DNA of 64,000 nucleotides from Moraxellaceae bacterium (GTDB lineage Bacteria; Pseudomonadota; Gammaproteobacteria; Pseudomonadales; Moraxellaceae): contig JAUSND010000003.1 in assembly GCA_030646295.1 (NCBI GenBank), positions 558,001 to 622,000 on the forward strand, read 5' to 3'. The notes beneath the pieces are model-generated. The model was given only the letters and a program-made list of their open reading frames with translations. It was not told the origin of the DNA and searched no databases. This document shows, one piece after another, positions 1 through 8,466 of this stretch. The position numbers were made by a program, and so were the translations under genes. Numbering within the stretch: position 1 is the first letter of the stretch; every line of letters starts with the position of its first letter.

Positions 1-253
1 CGATGATTTCAGAAGCGTCACGCGCGATCACACCGTCGATTTTTATACGGCCGATGCCCTGACCATTCGCCAGTTGGCCGGTCAATGTCTCAAGCGCGTG
101 CCGCTGGATCAGCGCATTCGTCTGCTGGGGGTGAGGGTTGGCGGGCTCGAAAAAGCCGATCAGGTGAGTGAGGCGCCTGCACTTTATGCGGCCGGACGCC
201 GCACGGCTTCCCGGTCCAGCGAGGTTGCCGGGCTTAATCTTTCCCTGTTCTAG
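1..253 (+). CDS. dinB: DNA polymerase IV, C-terminal fragment
   Basis: The frame is open from base 2 to a TAG at 251-253 and gives the last 83 residues of a protein entering from the left edge. The peptide carries the LLGVRVGGL segment and the ending LNLSLF, typical of the little-finger domain at the C terminus of Y-family polymerase IV. That enzyme performs error-prone translesion synthesis. The catalytic palm lies outside the window, so the family call rests on this short tail only. Confidence 0.72.
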   Translation, partial: DDFRSVTRDHTVDFYTADALTIRQLAGQCLKRVPLDQRIRLLGVRVGGLEKADQVSEAPALYAAGRRTASRSSEVAGLNLSLF

Positions 254-259
254 GGGCTG

Positions 260-496
260 CTAGCGTCTTTCAGGGGAGATGCCGGATTTTGCCCGTAACG
301 GGGTCAGCAGATCAGACAGGCCGTTGTGATCAATCTCGTGCATCAGCGCAAGCAAACGGCCGATTTCACCGGGGGGAAACCCTTCACGGGCAAACCAGGC
401 CAGATAATGGCCGGGCAAGTCGGCCATCAGTCGACCCTTGTATTTGCCATAAGGCATCTCGCGGGTGACCAGCAGGGCAATGTCTTCAGGTTTCAA
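260..496 (-). CDS. DUF3820 family small protein
   Basis: This 78-residue protein has the MPYGKYKG motif followed by LPGHYLAWF, the hallmark of the DUF3820 family (sometimes called putative quorum-sensing-regulated virulence factor). The biochemical role is unknown. The start is a TTG one base after the stop of the upstream AraC gene. A GGAG lies six bases before it, inside the end of that gene, so translation is probably coupled. It ends seven bases from the convergent dinB stop. Confidence 0.8.
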   Translation of the reverse strand: MKPEDIALLVTREMPYGKYKGRLMADLPGHYLAWFAREGFPPGEIGRLLALMHEIDHNGLSDLLTPLRAKSGISPERR

Positions 497-497
497 T

Positions 498-1514
498 TCA
501 GGCTCCGGTGCTCATGTCGTGGCGCGCCTGTTGCGGTGTCATGCCTGTCCACTGCCGGTAGCTGCGCGTGAAGGCGCTGTGTTCGGAGTAGCCGAGCAGC
601 AGGGCAATGTCGGCAATGTTAAGGCGCGTGTCCTGCAGATAGGTATCCGCCATTTGCTGCCGTACGGTGGCCAGCTCCTGCCGAAAGCTGGTGCCGGCCA
701 GGCGCAAGTGGCGCTGCAGCGTGCGCGAGGTGCAGCAGAGCGTACTTGCGACGGTCTCTACTGACGGCTCACCTTCGTGCAGTTGCAGGACGGTCGTCTT
801 GCGCACCCGGTCAATGAAGGCATCTTCCTGCGGCAGCTGTTCGAGCAGTTGGTCCGCCTGGCTTTCCAGCAGTGCCACCAGCCCCGGGTCGGCCGATTTA
901 AGCGGCATGGCGAGCGCTTCGATGCCGACGCGCACCATGGTTTCCGGCTGATCGAACAGCACGGGGCAGCCGAAGTATTCGCGGTAGGGAGCCACATCAG
1001 CCGGGGCAGGATTAAGAAAGTGAACCTCACGCGGATACACGGGGTGCTGTGTCAGCCCCCGGCAGAAATGCATCAGCGCGGTGATCGAGGTGTCATCTGA
1101 CAGTGTTCCCGGCCGGCCCTGCTCGTCGCCCCACACCAGGTCAATATAACCGTCGCCGTCCCGGCGGTGCATGGGGGTAACGTCATAGACCAGACGCTGG
1201 TAGCGCTCCAGCCGGGTCAGGGCGCTGGCCAGGTTGGGTGATGCCAGCAGCACATAGCCCAGCACACCGATATGACGTGGCGTAATGGTCTGGCCCAGAT
1301 GCAGGCCCAGCAGCGGATCGTGCAGGCAGGCCGACGCCCGCTCCAGCAGGCTTACCCATTGCTCGATGGGAATGCCACCCAGGCCGTTTGCCTGCGGCAC
1401 AGGCCAGGACAGGCCCAGCACAGACTCGGGCGCATGGCCCTGCTGCTCCAGGTACTCAAAGAGCATTTGCACGAAGGTGTCGGGAATGATCCGGCGATGC
1501 AGTGGCTGGCCCAC
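498..1514 (-). CDS. AraC family transcriptional regulator
   Basis: The N-terminal two thirds match the 'arabinose-binding' type ligand domain found in OruR/ArgR-like and lipid-responsive AraC proteins. The last ~90 residues form the double helix-turn-helix (TSRTLQRHL, then IALLLGYSEHSAFTRSYRQW). The frame is open to a TTG at 1553, but that codon has no ribosome binding site. The GTG at 1514 follows GGAA with eight-base spacing and starts the protein at the expected MGQPLHRR, so it is preferred. The gene is divergent from the SDR at 1653, a plausible target, and its end is coupled to the DUF3820 gene. Confidence 0.85.
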   Translation of the reverse strand: MGQPLHRRIIPDTFVQMLFEYLEQQGHAPESVLGLSWPVPQANGLGGIPIEQWVSLLERASACLHDPLLGLHLGQTITPRHIGVLGYVLLASPNLASALTRLERYQRLVYDVTPMHRRDGDGYIDLVWGDEQGRPGTLSDDTSITALMHFCRGLTQHPVYPREVHFLNPAPADVAPYREYFGCPVLFDQPETMVRVGIEALAMPLKSADPGLVALLESQADQLLEQLPQEDAFIDRVRKTTVLQLHEGEPSVETVASTLCCTSRTLQRHLRLAGTSFRQELATVRQQMADTYLQDTRLNIADIALLLGYSEHSAFTRSYRQWTGMTPQQARHDMSTGA

Positions 1515-1652
1515 TTTTGTGTTTTCCGCAGGAAGAGTGGCGCAAATTGTCAAGCCTGATGTCGGCGGGCGTCAAGCAGTGAATGGTGGATCGGGCATGC
1601 TTGGCGGCATGAACCGTCTGCGGACGGCATTCAACACCAGAGGGTAAATCCC

Positions 1653-2447
1653 ATGAAAATGCTGATCACCGGCGCGGCCAATGGCATAGGTGCCGCCATC
1701 ACTGCCATGGCGGTGCGCCACGGGCATGAGGTTGTTGCGGCTGATCTTGACCTGCCGGGCCTGCAGGCACGCTGGGTTGGCCAGCCCGGTGTGCAATGCC
1801 GGGCGCTGGATGTACGCCGGGCGGATGCCTGGCAGTCACTGGTCGAGGCACTGGAGCAGGGTGGTTTTGCGATTGATGTACTGATCAATGTTGCTGGTGT
1901 GCTGCGCAGTGGCCAGACCGGCGAGTTGCGCCCCGAGGATATTGATCTCACCCTCGATGTGAATGTGAAGGGGGTAATGCTGGGGGCCAATGCCGTGGCC
2001 CGGGTCATGAAGACCCGCCGTCGCGGGCACATCATCAACATTGGTTCCATTGCTTCGCTGTATGCCACTCCAGGCACCACAACGTATGCCGCCAGCAAGT
2101 TTGCCGTGCGCGGATTCAGCATTGCGGCCGCCGGGGATCTCAGCCCTTACGGTATTGCCGTCACCCTGTTTGGTCCGGGCCCGGTCAAGACCGACATGCT
2201 GGAGCAGCAGCGGGGTGATCCTGATGCGGCACTGACTTTTTCAGGCGCTCGGGCACTGAGTGCCGACGAGGTAGCCGCGGCCATTCTCGGGCCAGTGCTG
2301 AAAAAGCGGCCGATCGAGTATTACCTGCCGTTTCAGGAGTCGGTGCTAGGCAAGGTCTGCAATGCCTTCCCTGCTTTTTTCCTGGGGCAGATCGAGAAGG
2401 CCCGCGTACGCGGCCAGCGTAATTTTACATCGGGCCAGTACCGCTGA
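1653..2447 (+). CDS. SDR family NAD(P)-dependent oxidoreductase
   Basis: This 264-residue classical short-chain dehydrogenase has the Rossmann motif TGAANGIG near the N terminus and the acidic D after the second strand (ADLD), which suggests NAD preference. It also has the N-V-A-G strand motif and the catalytic Y-x-x-x-K in TYAASKFAVRG. AGAGGG precedes the ATG. It is the first gene of a group with an epimerase and a metallo-beta-lactamase-like gene, divergent from an AraC regulator. The substrate cannot be told from sequence; a lipid or alcohol is possible. Confidence 0.88.
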   Translation: MKMLITGAANGIGAAITAMAVRHGHEVVAADLDLPGLQARWVGQPGVQCRALDVRRADAWQSLVEALEQGGFAIDVLINVAGVLRSGQTGELRPEDIDLTLDVNVKGVMLGANAVARVMKTRRRGHIINIGSIASLYATPGTTTYAASKFAVRGFSIAAAGDLSPYGIAVTLFGPGPVKTDMLEQQRGDPDAALTFSGARALSADEVAAAILGPVLKKRPIEYYLPFQESVLGKVCNAFPAFFLGQIEKARVRGQRNFTSGQYR

Positions 2448-2465
2448 GCGGACAGGGAACAACAC

Positions 2466-3446
2466 ATGACGACGATTGCGATTACCGGTATTGGCGGTTT
2501 CATCGGCATGCAGATGGCTCGCCGCGCATTGGCGCTGGGCTGGACGGTGCAGGGGATGGATGTTGCGACGGCGGGTGTGCAGCGGGCGCGGGCTGCAGGT
2601 GCCCGGGTGGAGCAGGGTGATATCAATGACAGGGACGTGCTGGCCCGTGCATTTGCCGGGGCTGATGTTGTATTTCACACGGCCGCCGTTGTGCAGGAAG
2701 ACGGTCCGCAGGAACTGTATGAACGCGTGAACAATGAGGGAACGCGTAGCGTGTGCGAAACGGCAATGGCAACGGGCGTCAGGCGTCTGGTGCATTTGTC
2801 TTCGGTGATGGTCTACGGTTTTGATTATCCGGATAACGTGACGGAGGATGGCCCCTTTGATGTGGCGGGCAATCCTTATACTGAAACAAAGCTCAGCAGT
2901 GAACGCATTGCCCTGTCATTCAATAATCCTGCGCAGGGCTTTGGCGTGATGGTGATACGCCCCGGGGATGTCTACGGCATGGGCAGTGTGCCCTGGGTGC
3001 ATCGTCCGCTGAACGCATTGAAGAAGCACATGTTTGCACTGCCATCAAACAGGAAAGGGGTGATCAATCATGTGCATGTGGATAACCTGATTGATGCCGT
3101 GTTTCTTCTGATACAGAAGGATTGCTGCGGTGAATCGTTCAATGTCACGGATGATGTTGCTACGCCATGTCATGTCTTTTTCGGTTATCTGGCAAAAATG
3201 ACCCGCCGCCGTATTATCCTGCTGCCCACGGGCCTGATGCAGGCCGGCCTGTCCGTGGCGGAAAAATTGCTGCCAATGGTTGGACGGCAGCCGCTCATGC
3301 AGCCGGCCGTCATAAAGTTTCTGGAGCGTCGGCACCAGGTGTCGTGTGCCAGGGCAAAAGATCGACTGGGTTATGCGCCGGTGATTTCACTTGAGCAGGG
3401 CATGCATCGGCTTGAGACCGAGTTGCGCGCATCACGACTGATTTGA
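2466..3446 (+). CDS. NAD-dependent epimerase/dehydratase family protein
   Basis: This 326-residue extended SDR has TGIGGFIG at the N terminus and the catalytic YTETK at about residue 140, followed by a long C-terminal substrate domain. The architecture resembles 3-beta-hydroxysteroid dehydrogenase and sugar-epimerase relatives (GDVYGMGS, HVDNLIDAV). It starts 18 bases after the SDR stop with AGGGAA as ribosome binding site, so the two are probably one transcript. A sugar nucleotide, sterol or other lipid substrate are all possible. Confidence 0.85.
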   Translation: MTTIAITGIGGFIGMQMARRALALGWTVQGMDVATAGVQRARAAGARVEQGDINDRDVLARAFAGADVVFHTAAVVQEDGPQELYERVNNEGTRSVCETAMATGVRRLVHLSSVMVYGFDYPDNVTEDGPFDVAGNPYTETKLSSERIALSFNNPAQGFGVMVIRPGDVYGMGSVPWVHRPLNALKKHMFALPSNRKGVINHVHVDNLIDAVFLLIQKDCCGESFNVTDDVATPCHVFFGYLAKMTRRRIILLPTGLMQAGLSVAEKLLPMVGRQPLMQPAVIKFLERRHQVSCARAKDRLGYAPVISLEQGMHRLETELRASRLI

Positions 3447-3481
3447 ACGTATTTTCAAAGATCAATGCTGGAGAAAAAACC

Positions 3482-4540
3482 ATGAGCCATATCACACCGA
3501 TCAGGCACTTTGAGGGAAGCCGCAAGGCACTGGGACAAATGGCTCGTGTGGAAGATACCCGCGCTGCTGCCGAGTCCTTCCGGAAGGACATGCTGGCCGG
3601 GCCGAAAGCAAAATACTACGAATCCTTTGATCTGGTGCGTGTGCCGTACCCGACCCGTTACGGTTTGCGCAATGCGTTTCCGCGCGAGCGCGTGGTGGAG
3701 TTCCTGCATCTGCAGAATCGTTTGTTTGTGGTGCAGTTCGAGACAACAGAGGGGCTGAAAACCCTGCTCATGTCGCCGTCAGATCACGAACGCAATGGCG
3801 AGACGCCATATTTCCGCCGCTTGCAGGACACAACTCCCGAGATCATGCAGCGTGTCTTTGTCCTCCGTCAGGATACCGTGCCGGACATCATTGCCCGTAT
3901 CGGCTTGCGCCCTGAAGACATCGACTACATCAGCTATGACCACCTGCACACCCAGGATGTGCGGCGCTGGCTGGGAACAAGGCATCAGCCTGGCGTGTTC
4001 CCGAATGCAAAGCTGCTGGTCCATGAGCGTGAGTGGGCCTCTGCACTCGACCTTAATCCCTATCAGGCGGACTGGTATTGCCCCAACGGCATTGCCGATA
4101 TTCCGGCGGACCGCATTGTCCGTTTTGAAGGCGACATCATGCTGGGCGAAGGCGTTGCACTGATTCACACGCCCGGGCATACCGAAGGCAATCACTCGCT
4201 GGTGGTGCATACGGATGAAGGACTGTGGGTGACCAGCGAGAATGGCATCAGTGTGGATGCCTATGCGCCATTGCAGTCAACGATTGCCGGAGTGGCAAAG
4301 TACGCACGCACGATTGGCACGGAAGTGATCATCAACGGCAATACGCTGGAGAACTCCATCGACCAGTACATTTCGATGGTGCAGGAGAAGACAATTGCAG
4401 GGCCGTCGATGCGTGATCCACGCTTCCCTAACGTGTTCACCTCGTCGGAGATGACGCCTGCCTGGTTCTCACCGGGGACGAAACCGGCCTTTCTGGTGAA
4501 CAAGGCCGTGCATGGCAAGGTCAGTCGACCTTCGCGCTGA
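3482..4540 (+). CDS. metallo-beta-lactamase-fold-like protein with altered metal motif
   Basis: This 352-residue protein has the overall MBL layout. An H-x-H motif (H154, H156) sits where HxHxDH is expected, and HTPGHTEG (H229, H233) supplies the second histidine region. The motif reads HLHTQD, so the usual D and last H become Q and D. The later T-G-D turn reads S-E-N-G. It may use fewer or different ligands, or be non-catalytic. The ATG at 3482 follows GGAG; a longer reading from 3443 overlaps the epimerase and lacks a binding site. It is the third gene of the SDR/epimerase group. Confidence 0.7.
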   Translation: MSHITPIRHFEGSRKALGQMARVEDTRAAAESFRKDMLAGPKAKYYESFDLVRVPYPTRYGLRNAFPRERVVEFLHLQNRLFVVQFETTEGLKTLLMSPSDHERNGETPYFRRLQDTTPEIMQRVFVLRQDTVPDIIARIGLRPEDIDYISYDHLHTQDVRRWLGTRHQPGVFPNAKLLVHEREWASALDLNPYQADWYCPNGIADIPADRIVRFEGDIMLGEGVALIHTPGHTEGNHSLVVHTDEGLWVTSENGISVDAYAPLQSTIAGVAKYARTIGTEVIINGNTLENSIDQYISMVQEKTIAGPSMRDPRFPNVFTSSEMTPAWFSPGTKPAFLVNKAVHGKVSRPSR

Positions 4541-4549
4541 TGCGGTTGT

Positions 4550-4575
4550 CGGGGGCGGCCTGCGGGCTGCCCCCG
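4550..4575. terminator. intergenic hairpin between convergent genes
   Basis: An 11-base stem with one G-T wobble closes on a TGCG loop (UNCG class). It lies between the stops at 4540 and 4587. No T-run follows on either strand, so termination strength is uncertain. Confidence 0.5.
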
Positions 4576-4586
4576 GCTGCAGGTCT

Positions 4587-5024
4587 TTACTGCTCGCCGC
4601 GGATGTATTGTTCCAGCTGACGAATCATTGATTGTTGGTCGGAAATGATGTCCTTGACCAGATCGCCGATCGAGATCAGTCCGATCAGCTTGTCATCCTC
4701 CAGAACCGGCAGGTGACGCAGGCGCTTTTCGGTCATGAGCTCCATGCAGAACTCGATGGTCTGCCCCGGGCTTACCGTCATGACATTGCTGGTCATGATT
4801 TCGCTGACTTCGGTGGTGTAGGAGGAGCGCTCCATCAGGGCGATCTTTCGCGCGTAATCACGCTCACTCAGTATCCCTGCGACCTTGTCGTTTTCCATCA
4901 CGATCAACGCGCCAATGCCCTTGTCTGCCATGAGGGTCAGGGCTTCCAGCACGGTTGCCGATGGCCAGATGGTGTAGATCTGGGCATTTGCCTTTGACCT
5001 TAGAATGTCTGCAACAGTCTTCAT
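4587..5024 (-). CDS. CBS domain protein
   Basis: This protein of 145 residues is almost entirely a pair of CBS domains (a Bateman module). The first is at about residues 8-60 (TVLEALTLMADKGIGALIV) and the second at about 75-130 (ELMTEKRLRHLPVL). Stand-alone pairs of this kind bind adenosyl nucleotides and usually sense energy state or regulate a partner, which is unknown here. The frame is open to 5063, but AAGGAG sits seven bases before the ATG at 5024. It is transcribed convergently with the MBL-like gene. Confidence 0.88.
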   Translation of the reverse strand: MKTVADILRSKANAQIYTIWPSATVLEALTLMADKGIGALIVMENDKVAGILSERDYARKIALMERSSYTTEVSEIMTSNVMTVSPGQTIEFCMELMTEKRLRHLPVLEDDKLIGLISIGDLVKDIISDQQSMIRQLEQYIRGEQ

Positions 5025-5129
5025 GATGTCTCTCCTTGAGGGCCGTTTTTTATCATGCCGCAAACGCCTGTGCGAGAGGTCTTTTCACCGGCGTGTTCCT
5101 GACACGGGTCAGGGCGATCCCGGCCGCCG

Positions 5130-6299
5130 TCAGGCGGCGTCATTCAGTGCGGTCAGCATGCGTTCCAGTGCTGTTTCAAGAACCGCCCGCGGGCAGCCAA
5201 AGTTCAGCCGCACAAAGCCTTGTCCGCCGAAGTCGCTGCCTTCTGACAGGCCGACGCCGGCGGCCTCAAAAAACGCCTGTGGATTGTCTATCCCGGATTC
5301 GCGGCAATCAATCCAGGCCAGATAGGTGGCCTCCGGCTTGATGACCTTCAGTCCGAATTTACCGTCAAGTCCCATCACCAGCTCACGGTTCTGGCGCAGG
5401 TAATCCAGCAGGGCACTACGCCAGGGCAGGCCATCACGGTAGGCGGCCGTAGTCGCAACCATGCCCAGAATGTTCGGGTGTGGTGTGATGCCGGCCATGG
5501 CAGCATGAAAGCGCCGGCGCAGGCTGTCGTCAGGAATGATGGCAAAGGCTACGCCAAGCCCCGGGATGTTGTAGGTCTTGGACGGGGCCATGATGGTGAT
5601 GGTCCGCCTGGCCATTGCCGGCGAAAGCATGGCAAAGGGCCGGTGCCTGAGGCCGGCCTCCAGGATCAGGTCACAATGGATTTCATCGCTGACCACAACC
5701 AGATCATGCTGCTCCGCATAGGCGGCAATGCCGGCGAGCTCTTGCCCGGTCCATACCCGGCCGATGGGGTTGTGGGGATGGCACAGCATCAGTCCTCTGG
5801 TGCGAGGGGTATGTGCGGCTTCCACCGCTTTCATGTTCCAGGTCCAGTTGTGTGACTCGTCCAGTGGTACGCGAATGCATTTGCGTTCCATATGGGCCGC
5901 CGAGGTAAACAGGGCGGGGTAGACCGGTGTGCTGGTGATGATGGCATCACCAGGCTCGCCAATGCTGCGGGCGGCGATGTTGAGGCCGGAAACCAGTCCC
6001 GGTAACGGGACGATCCAGTCGGCTTCGACCGCCCAACCGTAGTCGCGTTGCAGGGCCGAGGTTATGGCATCAATAAAGGCCGGGGTGGTGTGGCCGTAGC
6101 CAAACACACCATGGGCAACGCGCTGCTGGAGGGCGGTGATGACGTCGGGCGGCGCTGCAAAATCCATGTCGGCCACCCACAGGGGCAGGATGTCCGTACC
6201 CGAGGCAGCGTGTTGCCCGGCATATTTCGACCACTTGAGGCTGTCGGTGCCGTTGCGATCAATAGGGGTGTCGAACAGTGCCGGGTAGTTGTGCGTCAT
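5130..6299 (-). CDS. MalY/PatB family PLP-dependent C-S lyase
   Basis: This 389-residue fold-type I aminotransferase-like enzyme has the MalY/PatB signatures. These are the N-terminal LKWSKY, the LPLWVADMDF segment, CHPHNPIGRVW, SDEIHCDL, and the PLP lysine K241 in APSKTYNIPG. Family members cleave cystathionine or cysteine to ammonia, pyruvate and a thiol. The ATG at 6299 has AAGGAG at correct spacing; the open frame upstream to 6638 overlaps the TetR gene and is not protein-like. The TetR gene lies directly upstream on the same strand. Confidence 0.9.
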   Translation of the reverse strand: MTHNYPALFDTPIDRNGTDSLKWSKYAGQHAASGTDILPLWVADMDFAAPPDVITALQQRVAHGVFGYGHTTPAFIDAITSALQRDYGWAVEADWIVPLPGLVSGLNIAARSIGEPGDAIITSTPVYPALFTSAAHMERKCIRVPLDESHNWTWNMKAVEAAHTPRTRGLMLCHPHNPIGRVWTGQELAGIAAYAEQHDLVVVSDEIHCDLILEAGLRHRPFAMLSPAMARRTITIMAPSKTYNIPGLGVAFAIIPDDSLRRRFHAAMAGITPHPNILGMVATTAAYRDGLPWRSALLDYLRQNRELVMGLDGKFGLKVIKPEATYLAWIDCRESGIDNPQAFFEAAGVGLSEGSDFGGQGFVRLNFGCPRAVLETALERMLTALNDAA

Positions 6300-6355
6300 G
6301 CAGGGCTCCTTGCAATACCCTGATGGTGATGCACAGGCAGGATTTTGCCAACCGG

Positions 6356-6970
6356 CTACGATGCCGTCAGCAGCAGTTCCTGGGCGACATAGTGGTCGAC
6401 CATGTCGGCCAGTCCCTCGGTCAGCTCCTCGTAACTGATGGGTGGGGCAGGCTCGGACAGATGACGGATCACCGTGAAGATGCCGCCATTGATGAAGATG
6501 TAGCTCATCGCCGGAATGCGGCGCAGGCGCATGTGTTCCGGATGGTGCATGACATGCTGCATCACGACGTCCATAAGCAGTCTGGTGATGGGCTCCATGT
6601 AGTCCTTGATGTCTACCCGCATCGCCTGGCGCGCACACTTCAGGTAGCGCTGGTTGTTGCGGTTAAGAAAGTCACCGAACTGCCCGAGCATGAGCTTGAT
6701 CGCCTCACCGATGGGCAGCCGTACCAGTGACGGGATCAGCGGCTGCAGCATGGCCACCACGTCACTCACGAAACGCTGGTTCATGGCGTCGAAGATGGCT
6801 TCCTTGTTGCTGAAGTACTCATAGAGCGAACCGACGCTGATGCCGGCAATTTCGGCGACATGTCGCGTGGTCGTGGTCTGGATGCCCCGTTCTGCCACAC
6901 AGATGAATGCGGCTTCAATGATGGCGTCCACTGTGGCCCTGGAGCGCTCTTGCTGTGGTTTACGCGGCAT
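6356..6970 (-). CDS. TetR/AcrR family transcriptional regulator
   Basis: This 204-residue protein has a canonical N-terminal TetR helix-turn-helix (about residues 10-57: ATVDAIIEAAF, then ISVGSLYEYFSNKEAIF) and a divergent helical ligand domain. The ATG at 6970 begins MPRKPQQERS; the reading from 7069 adds an unsupported leader. It precedes the MalY-type gene on the same strand and is divergent from the PF10118 hydrolase at 7404. A palindrome in the shared upstream region (7061-7078) is a candidate operator. Confidence 0.88.
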   Translation of the reverse strand: MPRKPQQERSRATVDAIIEAAFICVAERGIQTTTTRHVAEIAGISVGSLYEYFSNKEAIFDAMNQRFVSDVVAMLQPLIPSLVRLPIGEAIKLMLGQFGDFLNRNNQRYLKCARQAMRVDIKDYMEPITRLLMDVVMQHVMHHPEHMRLRRIPAMSYIFINGGIFTVIRHLSEPAPPISYEELTEGLADMVDHYVAQELLLTAS

Positions 6971-7060
6971 TGGGCAACCTGTTCGTGATGTCTGGAGTTG
7001 AGGTGTGGAGGGAGAGGTAAACCCAGAGGGCCAGCTCAGGATGTCCTTTTCCGAATTGAA

Positions 7061-7078
7061 TCCGAACAATTAGTCGGA
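7061..7078. promoter_or_regulatory. candidate TetR operator palindrome
   Basis: TCCGAACAATTAGTCGGA is an imperfect 18-base palindrome with five-base arms matching exactly and 14 of 18 positions symmetric. It lies about 91 bases upstream of the TetR start, in the 433-base gap shared with the divergent hydrolase gene. Size and symmetry suit TetR dimers. The assignment is an inference. Confidence 0.45.
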
Positions 7079-7125
7079 ATAAGGTGACAGGCATCAATGT
7101 AAAGGTCAAGGCGCCGGCCTGACGC

Positions 7126-7136
7126 GGGGGGGGGGG
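7126..7136. repeat. homopolymer tract of 11 G
   Basis: A run of eleven G residues lies in the gap between the TetR gene (start 6970) and the hydrolase gene (start 7404). It is outside any supported gene. Such tracts are prone to slippage and to sequencing error. Confidence 0.9.
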
Positions 7137-7318
7137 CGGGCAGGTGCAGTCGGCATGCAATGGCCTGCGTCCGCCATTGGTTACCTGAATACAGGGTTTT
7201 CGGGCCTGTGCCGGTGAAAACGCGGCTGGAGAAATCCGAACAGGTGTGCAGTCGCCTGGCGAAAGGCAGGCGCCGCCGGGCCGGATGTGGGTTGGCGGAT
7301 CACCCGGTACGCACTTTT

Positions 7319-7366
7319 CAGGTGGCTATTCAGGTGGCTATGCAAGTAGCCATGCAGATAGCTATC
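7319..7366. repeat. four imperfect 12-bp tandem repeats
   Basis: Four head-to-tail 12-base units occur: CAGGTGGCTATT, CAGGTGGCTATG, CAAGTAGCCATG and CAGATAGCTATC. The array ends 37 bases before the ATG of the PF10118 hydrolase gene. It could be leader or promoter DNA of that gene. Apart from this array, the G-tract and the palindrome, nothing is recognised in the 6971-7403 gap. Confidence 0.8.
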
Positions 7367-7403
7367 AGATTGATCCATTTTGCTGTTCTGACAGGAGATG
7401 CCC

Positions 7404-8324
7404 ATGAACACCGCGACTCGCTTTCCCTCCGGTGATGCACGCAAAGACAATCCTGCCGTACCCATCCGGCACATGGATTTCGGCTTTGACCATGCACAGC
7501 TGAAAGCACACTTCTACGATGACAATGCCTTTGCTTCGGCATTCTTCATGGCATTCTCGGCAGTCATTCCGCATGGCGAACGCTTTTTCATCGAGTCGGT
7601 GCGCCATTACCGGTCGCGCCTCCATGATCCCGAGCTGGATGCCCGTGTCACCGGGTTCATCGGGCAGGAAGCCATGCATGGCAAGGAGCACGATGCGGTG
7701 AACGAGGCCTATAGCCGCATGGGCTACCCCATTGGCCGGCTTGACCGGATCACGCACAGGGGCCTCAAGGTGCTAGCCAGGTATCTGCCAAAAGCCGCAC
7801 AGCTGTCGACCACGGTGGCCCTTGAGCATTACACCGCCATCATTTCCGAGTACATGCTGGGCAGCAAGGAGTTGCAGGCAGGCTTTGACAAGCAGGTGGG
7901 TGACTTTGTGCTCTGGCACATGATGGAAGAAACCGAGCACAAGGCAGTTGCCTATGATGTGTACGAAAAGGTGATCGGAAGTTATGCCCTGCGGGCAGGC
8001 ACCATGATTCCCACCACGGTCATCCTGATTGCGGTACTCGCCTCGATGCAGGCGGTACTGATGGTATCCGATGGCACATTGCTCAATCCGCGACTGCTAC
8101 GCCAGCACGCCAAAGGGTTTGGCATGATCTACGGCCCACGAGGCTTGTTTGGCAGTGTGCTGCCGCACTTGCTGGATTATTTCAAGCCGGGCTTCCATCC
8201 CAACGATCATGACACAAGCGAGCTTCTGGCCCGCTTCAGCGAGAAGTTTTTCGGCGAACGGGGCGAACTTAACCGTAATCTGGGCAAGGTTGTGGTGCCG
8301 AAGGTTCGCAAGGCCGCTGCCTGA
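7404..8324 (+). CDS. metal-dependent hydrolase, PF10118 family
   Basis: This protein of 306 residues has the conserved histidine/glutamate pattern of the family: HGERFFIESVRHY, FIGQEAMHGKEH, ALEHYTAI and EETEHKAVAYDVY. This looks like a helical di-metal site. One hydrophobic segment (TTVILIAVLASMQAVLMV) could be membrane-associated. AGGAG is seven bases before the ATG at 7404; the ATG at 7398 overlaps that binding site and is less likely. The biochemical role of the family is not well established. A paralogue lies at 62469-63347. Confidence 0.85.
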   Translation: MNTATRFPSGDARKDNPAVPIRHMDFGFDHAQLKAHFYDDNAFASAFFMAFSAVIPHGERFFIESVRHYRSRLHDPELDARVTGFIGQEAMHGKEHDAVNEAYSRMGYPIGRLDRITHRGLKVLARYLPKAAQLSTTVALEHYTAIISEYMLGSKELQAGFDKQVGDFVLWHMMEETEHKAVAYDVYEKVIGSYALRAGTMIPTTVILIAVLASMQAVLMVSDGTLLNPRLLRQHAKGFGMIYGPRGLFGSVLPHLLDYFKPGFHPNDHDTSELLARFSEKFFGERGELNRNLGKVVVPKVRKAAA

Positions 8325-8466
8325 CACCATTGCGGATGATTATCTGTGCTCAACAGGACTGAACGTGCAGGGCTGCGCTGAATCCTGATGTTGCCTTTCA
8401 CGTTGCGCAACCGGTATTGCCTCAGGATTAACGAGGCCCGGGCGCTGTAGTCTTGAGGAAAAATGC

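Noticed and set aside
3482-4540. Acyl-homoserine lactonase or glyoxalase II assignment
   Set aside because: The required HxHxDH motif is absent, so a named activity is not justified.
6300-6638. N-terminal extension of the MalY/PatB enzyme
   Set aside because: The extension is antisense-like text overlapping the TetR gene; a perfect AAGGAG precedes the ATG at 6299.
7126-7136. Phase-variable gene switched by the G-tract
   Set aside because: The tract is not inside a supported coding frame, so a coding on/off switch is not indicated.
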